Assembly: GCA_037447655.1 (NCBI GenBank)
Contig: JBBHKE010003419.1
Span: 1 to 16,113, forward strand
Direction: 5' to 3'
Length of the DNA: 16,113 bases
From: Zygnema cylindricum
Lineage: Eukaryota; Streptophyta; Zygnematophyceae; Zygnematales; Zygnemataceae
Positions within the stretch are counted from its first letter, which is position 1, and each line of letters starts with the position of its first letter. Below the pieces are notes generated by a model. It did no database searches. It worked only from the letters and a program-made list of their open reading frames with translations, and had not been told where the DNA came from. Position numbers and translations under genes: made by a program. Below, in pieces: positions 1-9,479 of this stretch.

Positions 1-530
1 CTCTATAGTTATAATTACAGAAGTATATTTCCAAAAGTATAATTATGGAAGTAAAAATACAGGCGGATTACAAGTAGCTCGCAAAACATAGAAAGAAAAT
101 TAGAAACAGAAACAGTTTGCAGTTTAAGATTATTGGCAGAATTGCATGGCATCATTGTTAATTCTTATTTCCAGAATAACACCAAAACAACAAACATAAA
201 AAACAAGAAGAAAAGACAGTTAGGTGACATTTATGAAGAGCCTTGCTAGCAAAAAATGAAAATTCTGGGAGTACAAGAAATGGTAGGAAACTCACTCAGC
301 CTTTGTAAAAAAAATAAAATCCCAAAACTTTCAAAAGGACGCCAAAAAATTACCGAAGCGTCCTCCATATATACACTCCATTATTTGAAGAAACACACCA
401 AAAACTGACAAAAAGAAAAAAGAAAAAACATTCTTCATGATATTTTTATCCAGGCAAAAATATACACCAGACAGTCCACACCGACACCAGGAAACAGTCT
501 AACCAATAAAAACAAGCTGCAGTATTCAAG
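1..530. other. AT-rich non-coding stretch
   Basis: No reading frame of note and no recognisable repeat termini are visible. On the minus strand there is a pyrimidine tract ending in GTCAG near 400-420 that would serve as a 3' splice site, so this could be intron or terminal-exon sequence of a minus-strand gene whose candidate exon is at 602-718. The frame entered there closes after a few codons. Nothing else can be supported. Confidence 0.4.
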
Positions 531-601
531 GAAGAATGTGCCTGGAAATTTGCGCTGGAAGGAAGGCTTGCGACATGTGTCACGCTTGCTGCTATGCTTA
601 C

Positions 602-718
602 CTTTGCAAAGCTTCCTTCCTCCAATTTACGACTCAGAATTTCGGTAAGCTTTCTAACGTCGCTTGATTCGCAAATTGGGCAGAAAAAGTATTTAGATGC
701 GGCCCCTCTAGCCTTGAG
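602..718 (-). CDS. possible internal exon with a CxxC motif
   Basis: Seen: read on the minus strand, 39 codons are open and contain FFCPIC, a CxxC pair typical of zinc-binding folds, followed by a charged segment resembling a short helix (KLTEILSRKLEEG). The segment ends AAG and is followed directly by GTAAGC, a strong 5' splice site. The upstream boundary is an AG at 719-720, but the preceding sequence is not pyrimidine-rich, so the acceptor is weak. The same frame continues upstream to about 985, broken by a single TAG at 719-721, so a decayed longer frame is an alternative to splicing. The surrounding island is GC-richer than the rest of the window. I do not recognise the protein. No partner exon is convincing: the first good acceptor downstream opens only about seven codons. 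It could be a chance frame. Confidence 0.25.
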
Positions 719-1860
719 CTAGCCCAAATGTGAACACCTTCTGCCAAACGTAACGTCACTTTCAGCCACGTGGCCTACCAAAGCGACGTTCGCCGGGAGC
801 GTCGCAGCGCTGACTTGCGACAAGAGACAGGCGCTCGTCCAGGATATTGGGAGTATGGCCACGTGTATCCGTACATATGTTTGCAAAAAGTATAACATTG
901 AGCAGCATAGAACGGTGGTAATGGGTTTGGGTTCATGCGCTTTTAGTGTAGATCCACGTTGGATAATGAACGAGCGGAGGGCCACACGTATAGAAGGGTG
1001 TCATTATTGGGTGCAAGCCGGAGATATTCGGATAAGACCAAGTGGACCAGGATCATGTTAATTTCACGGTTAAGATTATGAAATGCCTTAATCGGACGGT
1101 ATTGAATCGCGTTCGAAGCGACAAGAATGTGAGTCACGCCGGAACGAGAAGATTATCAGGACACGTGGGATGACTTCGTGCATTGCCATGTACGTTTTCA
1201 GCACAAGGAACAAACAAACAAGTGCCTGACACTGATATTGGTAATCCCGAGGGAAGTTAGCTTCTTGCGTCACTTGACCGTCCACGATTATTTTGGATGC
1301 TGCATCGTAAGGATACGGTTGAAGAAAGTACAATGGCTTTGACACGAGGCGCTATTGTACATCCAGACATCCCGGATCCAATGAAAGCACTTTGTTTCGT
1401 CGAGCACGACCATCAAGCAGTCCACGTTGGTCAGACCTTCAAGCGACAGCCAATGAGGCCCGCCAGCTACATTTTTGCTGACCAAGACGCTGACGTTTGT
1501 ACCTACGCAGACATCAAGCATTAAACAGCGCTTTGGGTGAAATACTGCAATGCCACTTTCGCAGTCAATTGTGGGTCACATGGGAATGCCACGTCGCGGC
1601 CAATGAATGCAATCCAGAACGTGGACCGGCGAAATCGTGCGAACAGCAATTGTTCCTTCGCAGGACCGGCATCTAAATCCAGATTCTCACATCCATTTCG
1701 CTATTCGTATATGTCCGCACGTATATTCGCTCACGAAAAGAGTGAGCCTCACGGCAAGACTCCATAGTGAATGGGTGACAGGATATGCGGTGCGGTGTAC
1801 CCACCGAAAACTTTTTTCGGTTTTTGACTACCGCAACAGACGGGAGTTCGAATAGTGTAC
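719..1860. pseudogene. GC-richer island with broken coding-like frames
   Basis: This stretch is visibly richer in G and C than its AT-rich flanks, and it holds several medium frames on both strands that do not join. The more protein-like ones are on the plus strand: 1297-1524 (75 codons, with segments such as HPDIPDPMKALCFVEHDHQA) and 1607-1855 (82 codons, in another frame). Stops and frame changes separate them. This is what a decayed gene or old transposon coding region looks like, but I cannot assign it to a family, and composition alone could produce such frames. Confidence 0.2.
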
Positions 1861-2022
1861 GGCAATTGTACAAGCTATTGTAAATGTTTCATTGGTGGGC
1901 CATCCTAATGGGCAAATGGCATTTTCGACCTAGAAACTCGCAGCCTCCAAAATGCCTTTTCCAGATAAACCTAAATACCTGAAACCATCGCGTGCACGTT
2001 ACGGTTCTATTTTAAAACGCTA

Positions 2023-2238
2023 CACCGCCAATCGTTATTAGCGTGTAAGTTTTTTTAGCGTATACGAATAATTAGCGTGGTTTACGCTAATTTGGAATTT
2101 TAAAATTTTCGAAGAAATCGTCTATTCTAATTAGAAATTAGGGTTTTTTTAAATAATGTTGATAATTCTATTTGAGAATAAAAAAAATAAAAATCGGGAC
2201 GGAATTAGCGTACACAACACTAATAACGATTGGCGGTG
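2023..2238. mobile_element. F1 copy 1, 216-bp TA-flanked MITE (AGCGT subfamily)
   Basis: The element is bounded by perfect inverted ends CACCGCCAATCGTTATTAG and is flanked on both sides by TA (2021-2022 and 2239-2240), the target duplication of Tc1/mariner-type transposons. It is too short to code for a transposase, so it is a non-autonomous miniature element. Two dyads ATTAGNGT-N5-ACNCTAAT lie at 2071-2091 and 2204-2224. The internal block ATTCTATTTGAGAAT recurs in F1 copy 5, which places the two in one subfamily. Superfamily assignment rests only on the TA target and overall form. Confidence 0.85.
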
Positions 2239-2526
2239 TACAGTTCTGTAGCGTCACGTTTGTGCCATGCTCTAAACGACAAATCCAAGCGCTGAGAGTC
2301 GCCGGTCGCTCTCAGCCACGCGATTCAATTACAGCGATTTTACGGAAACGATCTGAATCGAAATAAATAGTGCTACGATTGCGGTAGGCGTAGGCTTCTG
2401 AACCAATGTAAGAAAAGTATTTGAATACGATTATACAGAATAACAGAATACAGAATTTAACTGATTTTATATTATTATATACCACAGTATATACTTCATC
2501 CGTCAAATGATACCTACAGTCCAGTA

Positions 2527-3110
2527 CACCGTCGATCGCATTTAGTGTATAGAAATTATTAGTGTGTAGAATAATTTAGTGTCATGTACACTAGTTTTGA
2601 CTTAGAAAAATTTGGAAAAAAAAGTTATACACTAATTTTTCAACGTACGCCAATATGGGTACAGCTGATTTGTCGAGAGGATATCTACGTTAATATAGGT
2701 AAAAGTACAGATTCTGACAATTCGTACACTGTCGCATACTTTCACTCTAATTAATTCCTAACTCTAATTTCGGTTTTTTAGGGTGTAGACAATACGCGAC
2801 AAACAAATGTACACTAAAACAGGTACAAATATGAAATTCTTTAATTCACAGGGCAGTTTTTCGTGCGATAGCAGAGATTTTATTAAAATATCCGTACTAG
2901 TATGATAAAAAAGTACATTTTTATACGAACCGACATGTTCCGTATTCCACACTAATAAAAATATACATAAATTAAAATGGTGTACACTAATTGTTCATCT
3001 CGTAATTAGCGTACAGGAAAAATTAGTATCCTTTACCCTATTTTAGGTAAAACCCTCAAAATTTAGGGGCGTCGAATTAGTGTTCAATACACTAAATGCG
3101 ATCGACGGTG
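2527..3110. mobile_element. F1 copy 2, 584-bp TA-flanked MITE (AGTGT subfamily)
   Basis: A perfect 24-bp terminal inverted repeat beginning CACCGTCGATCGCATTTAG is flanked by TA at 2525-2526 and 3111-3112. The repeat and the interior use TTAGTGT/ACACTAA where copies 1 and 5 use TTAGCGT. Dyads of the 8-5-8 form lie at 2575-2595 and 3076-3096. The interior is very AT-rich without a usable reading frame. Identical inverted ends suggest either a fairly recent insertion or constraint on the ends. Confidence 0.85.
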
Positions 3111-3112
3111 TA

Positions 3113-3828
3113 CTGAACCGTCGAGTGTAGCGTGATTAACGTCAATGAATCAATAGGAAAATGCCAAAATGGTTTCTGCTGAGCACTGTACCGCTAGGAT
3201 TTTCTTGTCAGGCCGTACATGTGAATTACTTTTATAAATCTGTACTTAAAACGTTCGCTGTATGTTGTACGATGGTGTTTACGGACGTTCGCGAGTCGTT
3301 CCCATTCTGAAAAAAAATCGATCATTTTTCGCAATTCTCAAAAAAATCTGAAAGTCCACGCTGTACGAATTCGAAATTCTTATTGGCCGGTGTCCTTTTT
3401 GGAGCACACACTTTGACTTTGGTGACTTTGTCGTAAAGTACAACAGAGTCGTATTTAACGCTTCCAGTGCGAGCTCATATTAAATACGATGTAAAATTGT
3501 AAAGCATAGATGTTCATCGTGTTTAGTGCGAACGATTCAATCGCGACGAATTATACATAACGAACGCATTGAACGTTTTGAACAAATCGATAAAAATCGT
3601 TAATGAATTTTCATCCGTAAACTTCCGTACATAAACAAAAATAAAATACATATAGCGCAGTTTGTAAGTTTGTTGTTAAATGAGCGTTAAACAACATATA
3701 ACATTTATATACGTATTACACTCCATGTATGTATCGCATTTCCTTCATCAATTAGTAACGACAATTGTTAGAACACGTTGCATTTACACATAGTAAACCC
3801 GAGTTCAAAAGCTGTTAGGAGTAATCTC
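3113..3828. other. AT-rich intergenic stretch
   Basis: No reading frame, RNA gene or repeat terminus is recognisable. GTAC and CGT-containing words are frequent, as in the rest of the window. It separates F1 copy 2 from the minisatellite. Confidence 0.5.
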
Positions 3829-4027
3829 TTGTCAAAGTCCGTCTGGTGAATGTTATCTAACAGACAGCCATGGCCGTCTTCTGTTTTGTCAAAGTCCAGC
3901 CATTTGGCTGATGTTATCAGACAGCCATGGCCGCCTTCTAATTTGTCAAAGTTCGTCTGACAAACCACCATGGCCTCCTTCTAATTTGTCAAAGTTCGTC
4001 TGACAAACCACCATGGCCTCCTTCTCT
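3829..4027. repeat. minisatellite, units of 57, 57, 43 and 43 bp
   Basis: The word TTGTCAAAG followed by TCC or TTC recurs at 3829, 3886, 3943 and 3986, giving two diverged 57-bp units followed by two identical 43-bp units (3938-3980 and 3981-4023). Each unit ends in a CCATGGC(C/T) core and a CTTCT tract. The array runs into a short CT-rich microsatellite. Unit length changes by 14 bp part way through, so the 43-bp unit looks like an internal deletion derivative that later duplicated. A minus-strand frame across it merely reflects the repeat. Confidence 0.8.
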
Positions 4028-4179
4028 CTCTATCTATCAGACATCACATGAATGCAAAAAAAATAAAGTAGGCTGGATATAGGGAGGCACCTTCCTTGCA
4101 GTTTCGTTTTCAAGATTCCATGGCGGCTTCTTTCAAAAAAAACTGAAGAGACGCCCGTACATTTTTCAAACTTACCGCG

Positions 4180-4840
4180 CGAAAATATTGTGACGTTTCA
4201 ACGTCTCTTTTCAAAAATTTATGTACATTTTCGATGAAATGTCGTACAGGTTTCATGATATTTATAGTTCACATGATATTTCTAGTTCACAGGACAAAGA
4301 GTATTGAGAATTACGATGTATCTTTTCCTCAAATTCCGTAAATTTCCGTAAAAAAAAAAAAATTACGGGAAATATTATACTTTCCCCGTAAATTGTCCGT
4401 TAAGTTTACCGGACAGAAGTACAACGCGTTTTTTTTTGCGATTTTTTCAAAAGTCACGAATTGTACGTTTCGATCATAAAAATTGAAAAAATCGCACGAT
4501 TTGAAAAACACTTATGTAAAGTCTAGCCATAGTTGTTCAAATCGCCAGATTTTTTCATTTTTCCCTATTTTTACATATTATTCGTAACTTTTGAAAAAAT
4601 AAAAAAATAAACGCGATGTACTTTCAGTCCGGTAAACTAAACGGAAAATTTACGGAAACTTGACGGTTTTTTGCGTTATTTGTGCGGTTTTGTACGAAAA
4701 AATCACGGACTTTAACGAAAAGATACGATGCACTTTAGTACTTTGCGTCCGGTAAACTGAACATAAAGTTTACGGAAATGTACGAAATTGTACCGAAAAT
4801 GTACACACTATCACGAAAAAAGACAGAAATTGCACAGGAA
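4180..4840. repeat. long imperfect inverted repeat (foldback), about 660 bp
   Basis: The left arm aligns with the reverse complement of the right arm almost to the centre near 4520. The best block is 4386-4430 against 4610-4655, at roughly 90 percent identity, containing GTTTACCGGAC on one arm and GTCCGGTAAAC on the other. Further paired blocks are about 4440-4505 with 4530-4608, 4290-4340 with 4700-4760, and 4220-4250 with 4775-4812. The left arm carries an extra duplicated stretch near 4250-4290. The loop is only a few tens of bases. No target duplication could be fixed, so it may be a foldback element, an inverted duplication or a hairpin-RNA locus. Confidence 0.75.
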
Positions 4841-5431
4841 ATATACAAACTGCGGTACATGTAATTTTTTATTTTTTTTACCTACGGAATATAACAGATT
4901 CACAATCATTGACGATTTTTTAAATCGAACTCTCCGATTTTTATGTATTATTGGTGAGTTTGAATCATGAGTAAAATACGACCTGAACAACTATGAGTAT
5001 AGCTGTCTTATGGTCAAATTCCATCAGTCGTTTTTGTAATCGTACGGCCAACTCTACGGGCCAGGATGATACAGTCAATGTTCCATCACAGAGAGTTTGT
5101 AAACCACGTGTTCTAAATTGACTGGCATCATGTAAGTGCAATTCTGAGACCTCCATAGGTCCACAGAACGTGTAGCTCACACGAAGCCTCTATGATAACC
5201 CTGACCCCTTTGTGTTTCAACAAGAATAACTGTCACCCAAGAAGACAAAAACTTTGACCACCTTCACCTCGTGAAGGCAAGACTCCCTTGAATCGATAGC
5301 AAAAAAAATCTCTGAATTTGCTCCCCTGACCAATAAGTTATGAGTGGTCAAAGATGACTTTTTGTACAGGTGCTCTGTATCTCTCTCAAACTCTATCTTC
5401 TGACGTACGGCACCAATCACATTACTGTGTC
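4841..5431. other. unassigned stretch
   Basis: No credible gene is visible. Base composition becomes more even from about 4990, and short minus-strand frames exist (4965-5180 and 5217-5501), but neither has recognisable motifs or clear splice boundaries. Confidence 0.4.
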
Positions 5432-5468
5432 GTACAAAAAAGTACAGGTGCCGGTGTACTTTTTGTAC
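5432..5468. repeat. hairpin with GTACAAAAA arms
   Basis: GTACAAAAA(A)GTACA is followed by a GC-rich centre and then TGTACTTTTTGTAC, giving arms of about 14 bp with a one-base bulge and a loop of about 8 bases. It lies in sequence unusually rich in GTAC. It is probably a small repeat remnant, and no function is implied. Confidence 0.6.
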
Positions 5469-5681
5469 GGCCATTGTACGACATGGCCATTTTTCGGACA
5501 CGTGTCACATTCAGATATGTTTCCATATTCTCCGAAGATGTCGCCATCCATTGAGATCCCGCCACTTGTCATCCGATGTGTCTGCGACCATAAACCGCAA
5601 AAGCGCGCATTCCGCGATCTCAGCGCTTAGCATGATCATCCGATTTAAACTAGTTTTTAATCTTAGCCGTTATAAATGTTT

Positions 5682-5718
5682 GCGCGGTATTTGTTTCACA
5701 TTTGAAACAAAACGCGCG
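5682..5718. repeat. hairpin with GCGCG...TTTGTTTCA arms
   Basis: TGTTTCA and TGAAACA, flanked outward by GCGCG and CGCGC, pair across a four-base centre, with a small asymmetric bulge. The high-GC outer stem within AT-rich flanks makes this more than a chance match. No known element was recognised. Confidence 0.5.
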
Positions 5719-5843
5719 ATATCCTTTTCGAGGTATTTCGTAACCCGTACAATACAAAGTGTATCTATGTCCTAACATTCCATTAAATGAAATAGTCTAT
5801 GAATTAACATTTTAATAATTATCAAACCCTTTAGCACTTAGCA

Positions 5844-6075
5844 CCGGTCATAGACTAATAGGATAAAGCCACCGACTACTTTGACGGATGGCAGGTACCG
5901 GGATCAAATCCTGGGTCCGTCAAGTTCATTTTTAATTGACCTACCAAACTACTGCTTGTCTTCCCCTGGATAGCATAGGCAGCCATGGCTCTAGCTCCCC
6001 CTCCAACTTTCGGTGACTGCGACAAGTGTGGGAGTTGAAATGAGGAGTTAAAGGCAGACTGCCTCTGTTTTTTTT
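5844..6075 (+). mobile_element. tRNA-derived SINE-like element
   Basis: An A-box-like sequence TAGACTAATAGG (5851-5862, 11 of 12 positions of the consensus) and a B-box-like GGATCAAATCC (5901-5911, one mismatch to GGTTCRANNCC) lie 50 bp apart. This is the internal RNA polymerase III promoter of a tRNA. A T-arm CCGGG-ATCAAAT-CCTGG folds perfectly apart from one G-T pair. The D and anticodon stems are imperfect and the acceptor ends do not pair, so it is not a working tRNA. About 150 bp of unrelated body follows, then a T8 run (6068-6075). That layout fits a decayed SINE. An 8-bp word ACATTTTA near 5807 and after the T run might be a target duplication but is too AT-rich to trust. Confidence 0.5.
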
Positions 6076-6660
6076 CTACATTTTATCTTTTACAAGTTTA
6101 AACCTAAAAAATACTAAAGGAACCTTTAAATTCTACAGTAAGTTACGATCGGATATTGAATATCCTTAAGATTTTTAGCATTGACAAAGTTTATATAAAA
6201 TCTTCACTTTTGTACCATGTACATGCTTACAAAATCGTCTTAATCATCATAAGACAAAAGGTTGATATTTTTTTTGCAGACGCCAGGCTTCTACGCCAAC
6301 TGATTTTTTAGGGTTATTGTTTTCGAACATAATTAAAGTCTATTAACATAAATAGTGTGACAAACTAAAGGTACCGAAAATAGAGTGACAAAGGAGGGTT
6401 GATAAATTATTTTTTTGTTTTTCGGTTGTATCTTTGAAAGCGCGTGTCATGTGCAAATTTCGTTAGTTTTCTTTGGTTTTACATCATGACACGTAGCTTA
6501 ATCGTCCAACATGTCACGGTTTTTTTTTTCTGTATCTTCCAACCCACTTCTTAGAGGTAGGTTGAGAGTTTGGGTGGACGTTCATCAGGTGAAAATGAGG
6601 TTCATTACTGGAAAAATTGCATTTTCGTACAAGGCCAACGCATTTTCGGACAAAGCCGCA
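6076..6660. other. unassigned stretch with a 21-bp tandem pair
   Basis: The stretch is AT-rich without a usable frame. Near its right end GCATTTTCGTACAAGGCC is followed 21 bp later by GCATTTTCGGACAAAGCC (about 6619-6660), a short diverged tandem duplication. Frames reported across this part mirror the repeat and the adjoining T run. Confidence 0.4.
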
Positions 6661-6740
6661 CTGTTTTTTTTTTTTTTTTAATATATATAAATATACATAT
6701 AATAATAATAATAACAATAAGAATAACAATAATAACAACT
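6661..6740. repeat. poly-T and ATA/AAT microsatellite
   Basis: A T run is followed by TATATA and then repeated AAT and AAC triplets. This is simple-sequence DNA. The short hydrophobic frames on the minus strand here are translations of it and are not genes. Confidence 0.9.
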
Positions 6741-7565
6741 ACTAGAGATTCGTAAAGGTTCCCCAAACTATTGGGTGAAAATTCCGACTGTCCAATCTTG
6801 AGTTTTCGAAGCAAACACTCCTTCTGTCCAGTGTGTGGCCTAAACTGTCCTTTGAAGGAGACTTGTCAGATACTGGACGTGTCTATTGGTACACTTGTAA
6901 AAAAACGGTATCATCAACGGTGAACGAGCGATGACGACCTCACGATTCCCAAAAATCACGTGCCTTTGTACAGGGCAGATTTGAAAGCGACCAAAAATTC
7001 TTTGACGCAAGATATCTCTCTGAATACTCTTTTCTTTCGTGGAAAGAACTTTGTGTACAAAACATAATGTCAAACGATAAAGTACTAATTTTCATTTTGA
7101 AAATGATTTCAAAATAGTTGGTAAAACGAAATGACAATAACGTACAATTTGTATATTCGCGTTGCGCTGCTATATATTTAAATGTGTGTTCGTCCGTACA
7201 TAAGCCATTAAATTTTTGTGCTTTTTCGAATTTTTTAACATTATTGGCCGGTTGAACAAGATCATATGTTGTTCCAATTGCAATACAACACGCCAACAAT
7301 TGGTGCCTCGTTGGCACAACCTGATGGAGAACTGGTTTAAATATTATTGTCAGTAAACGTCTCTGTACGATTACTATAAATGCCTGCTGAAGGTTCACCC
7401 TTTCTGAGAAAAATGAAGCGAGCGCCTCGCGAATGAACAACCGACGGTCATTATTACCTCCCAGTCATTCGGAGAGTATTGGCAAGATTTTATGTAATGT
7501 TGTTTTTTGTATAAAAACAAACTAAGCTGTACGTTTGGTACAAATAGTCACGGATTTTTGTAAAT
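6741..7565. other. unassigned stretch with one long minus-strand frame
   Basis: The only long frame is 166 codons on the minus strand (6940-7440). It has no recognisable domain, an amino-acid make-up compatible with chance, and no splice or promoter context. On the plus strand a short frame reading HSFCPVCGLNCPL near 6815-6860 is cysteine-rich but closes soon after. No repeat terminus was found before F1 copy 3. Confidence 0.35.
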
Positions 7566-7567
7566 TA

Positions 7568-8041
7568 CACCGCGAATTGTGATTAGAGTTATGTACGCTA
7601 ATTCGGTCACCCCAAATTTTGACTCTATAACCGTAAATAGAGTGCATTATTCTAAAATATTATTTACTGTATTTAGGGTATTTTTCGATTGAGAGTTAAT
7701 AACTCTAACTTAGTGTCGTGTTAAATAGTGTGGCGTATGGTCAGTGTCTGACCGTGTAAAATTGTACTTTATTACGTAAAAATATACATATAATGATTTA
7801 ATACAGGTCGTTATCATGTAACTGCGTTTTAACAAACCGTGTAATGCAAACGTCACAATGACGTGAAACTGTACGTTTTGTCAAATTTTGTACGGATAGC
7901 TAATTTACCGTAGAGATATTCAGCGCGCCAAATTAAAGTAAACTTCCACTGTGAAAAAGTTCTATCACATAAATTAGCGTTCATAACTCTATTTTTTTTT
8001 TTACTCTAATTTCTTCTTTACTCTATTTACGATTTGCGGTG
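7568..8041. mobile_element. F1 copy 3, 474-bp TA-flanked MITE (AGAGT subfamily, decayed)
   Basis: The ends are CACCGCGAATTGTGATTAG and, in reverse complement, CACCGCAAATCGTAAATAG (about 17 of 21 matching), flanked by TA at 7566-7567 and 8042-8043. The interior aligns along its length with F1 copy 4: shared blocks include AAATAGTGTGG, GTCTGACCGTG, AAAATTGTACTTT, AATGATTTAATA and CTATCACATAAA. Dyads are at 7582-7602 and about 7973-7993, with some bases drifted. Divergent ends suggest an older insertion than copy 4. Confidence 0.8.
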
Positions 8042-8299
8042 TACCTCACGTTTTCGGATGATGCAACGTTAGGGCACTTTTCCATGTGCTAAAGTTACAG
8101 TTACTTTTTGTGGTTTTCCTTTATAACTTGGAAAAAAACGAACAAATTTGCAACCGTACCAAAATATTGAAATTACCACCGTATAAGTTGTGTTACCTTA
8201 AAACTTTATTCGTACTTTGTCGTTTAGCAGAATGAGGTTTGTCGTCTAGCATGTTTCGACCCACTTTCGCGTCCTTTCAGCTCATTTTCAAACTTTATA

Positions 8300-8325
8300 T
8301 AAAATCACCTCGCGAGGTGATTTTA
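8300..8325. repeat. perfect 26-nt palindrome inside F2a
   Basis: TAAAATCACCTCG is followed immediately by its reverse complement. It begins 228 bp from the left end of F2a. F2b carries a different-sequence hairpin 212 bp from its own left end, so the structure appears to be conserved while the sequence is not. Confidence 0.85.
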
Positions 8326-9012
8326 GATATAGTTCCACGAGGTGAGCGAATAGGCAGACTCTAAGTTTTTTATATTTTTTGTGCGCGGATTTAAAAAAAA
8401 CCCAGTGCACGTTTACATAATGTGCGTGACTTTTTTCCTTGCGTTTTTTTCCGTACTGGTGTTGAGGAGGGGTCTCGACCAACGGACGCCATTTCGCAAA
8501 AGCGAAGTTCCGTGAAGGCGCCTCTCTCTCTCTCCCTCTCCTGCTACCAGGTCTATCTCATAATTATTGCAATGAAAAACGTCTATAATGGTATCAAATG
8601 AAAGATCTATGAAAACGATTTCTTTTGAATTTCTTTTGGCGTATTTTGATGGCAAGTAGAGTGAGAAAAGAAAAAAAAATAGAATCAGAAAACCATGGCG
8701 GAAAGTTTTAGATTTTATGACGTCGGCGATGTCATAGTTGAGCGTGACGTGCATGACGTCATAATGTCACAAACCCTAAACATCTGCAATGCCTCCACGT
8801 CGACAATGTGGCGTACAGACATTGCGAAGTGACAGATACTGTTCAGCGTTTGGGTGGATGTCTGAAATTCAAGCCGAGTGGAAGTTTCGCAACATTTTGT
8901 GAACCGTTTGTGTGTCACATGTTTCATACATGTCTACGTTTGTCACTTTTTTAAGTAACAAGTTATTTGCGCTTACATCGGAACATAGTTCAAAAGTAGG
9001 TGACCGTACGCC

Positions 9013-9070
9013 CATACAATATGTATATTGTATGCAAAACATACAATATGGCCTTAAGACCCATATTGTA
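9013..9070. repeat. cluster of CATACAATAT palindromes
   Basis: CATACAATAT-GT-ATATTGTATG (9013-9034) is followed by TACAATATGG (9042-9051) and its complement CCATATTGTA (9061-9070). Four copies of one 8-10 bp word in alternating orientation occur within 60 bp. It lies inside F2a and could be an internal binding array or slippage product. Confidence 0.75.
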
Positions 9071-9188
9071 TTGGCTGCAAAATGAAATAAAATAGTAACG
9101 GGGTTGGGTGCACATCGTTCGATAGGGAATTAAACGTCATGTCTAAATTTAAAAAAAAAATGGACAAAAAAATATTTTTTTGTGAGTT

Positions 9189-9479
9189 TTGAGCGACTTT
9201 TTATTTAAACCGTCAGATTCGGACGATCTGACGGTCATTGATGAAAGCAACGATCTAAGAAGATCACATGAAAAGCCCATAACACACCTTACGATAGGAC
9301 TATCGTCAGATTCGGACGATCGGACGGTCGCTGATGAAAGTAGCGATCTAAGAAGATCACATGGAAAGCCCGTAACACAACTTACGCTAAAGGCGGCCTA
9401 CCAAAGGCCTACCATAAAACGCCTACTTTTGAACTATGCATCGGAATGCTCTGAAATCTGTACGGAGAATCTTCGCTAA
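9189..9479 (+). CDS. acidic repeat frame inside F2a, probably degenerate
   Basis: The frame is 96 codons from a TTG. There is no ATG near the start, so if real it would be a downstream exon. It contains two tandem 31-residue units sharing SDSDD-TV-DES-DLRRSH-KP, and stops at 9479, shortly before the right terminal repeat of F2a, where the last exon of a transposon gene would be expected. Against function, most differences between the two DNA units (9211-9303 and 9304-9396) change the amino acid: I count about eight replacement changes to one silent change. No domain is recognisable. Confidence 0.25.
   Translation: MSDFLFKPSDSDDLTVIDESNDLRRSHEKPITHLTIGLSSDSDDRTVADESSDLRRSHGKPVTQLTLKAAYQRPTIKRLLLNYASECSEICTENLR
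9211..9396. repeat. 93-bp tandem duplication
   Basis: The word CGTCAGATTCGGACGATC starts at 9211 and again at 9304, and the 93-bp units align without gaps at about 88 percent. The unit length is divisible by three, so the reading frame survives the duplication. Confidence 0.85.

Noticed and set aside
3768-3971. Repeat-containing minus-strand peptide with GHGCL units
   Set aside because: The peptide repeat is an effect of the minisatellite. Unit lengths are mixed, although 57 keeps frame, and there is no flanking coding evidence.
5881-5920. Possible complete tRNA gene
   Set aside because: TGACGGA and TCCGTCA pair, but they enclose only about 26 bases, and the longer tRNA-like fold has unpaired acceptor ends and mismatches in the D and anticodon stems. 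A SINE remnant fits better.
6514-6814. Hydrophobic minus-strand frames resembling membrane peptides
   Set aside because: They are translations of the T run and the AAT microsatellite.
6940-7440. 166-codon minus-strand frame, the longest in the window
   Set aside because: No recognisable motif, low-information composition, no splice or promoter context. AT-rich DNA of this length can give such a frame by chance.
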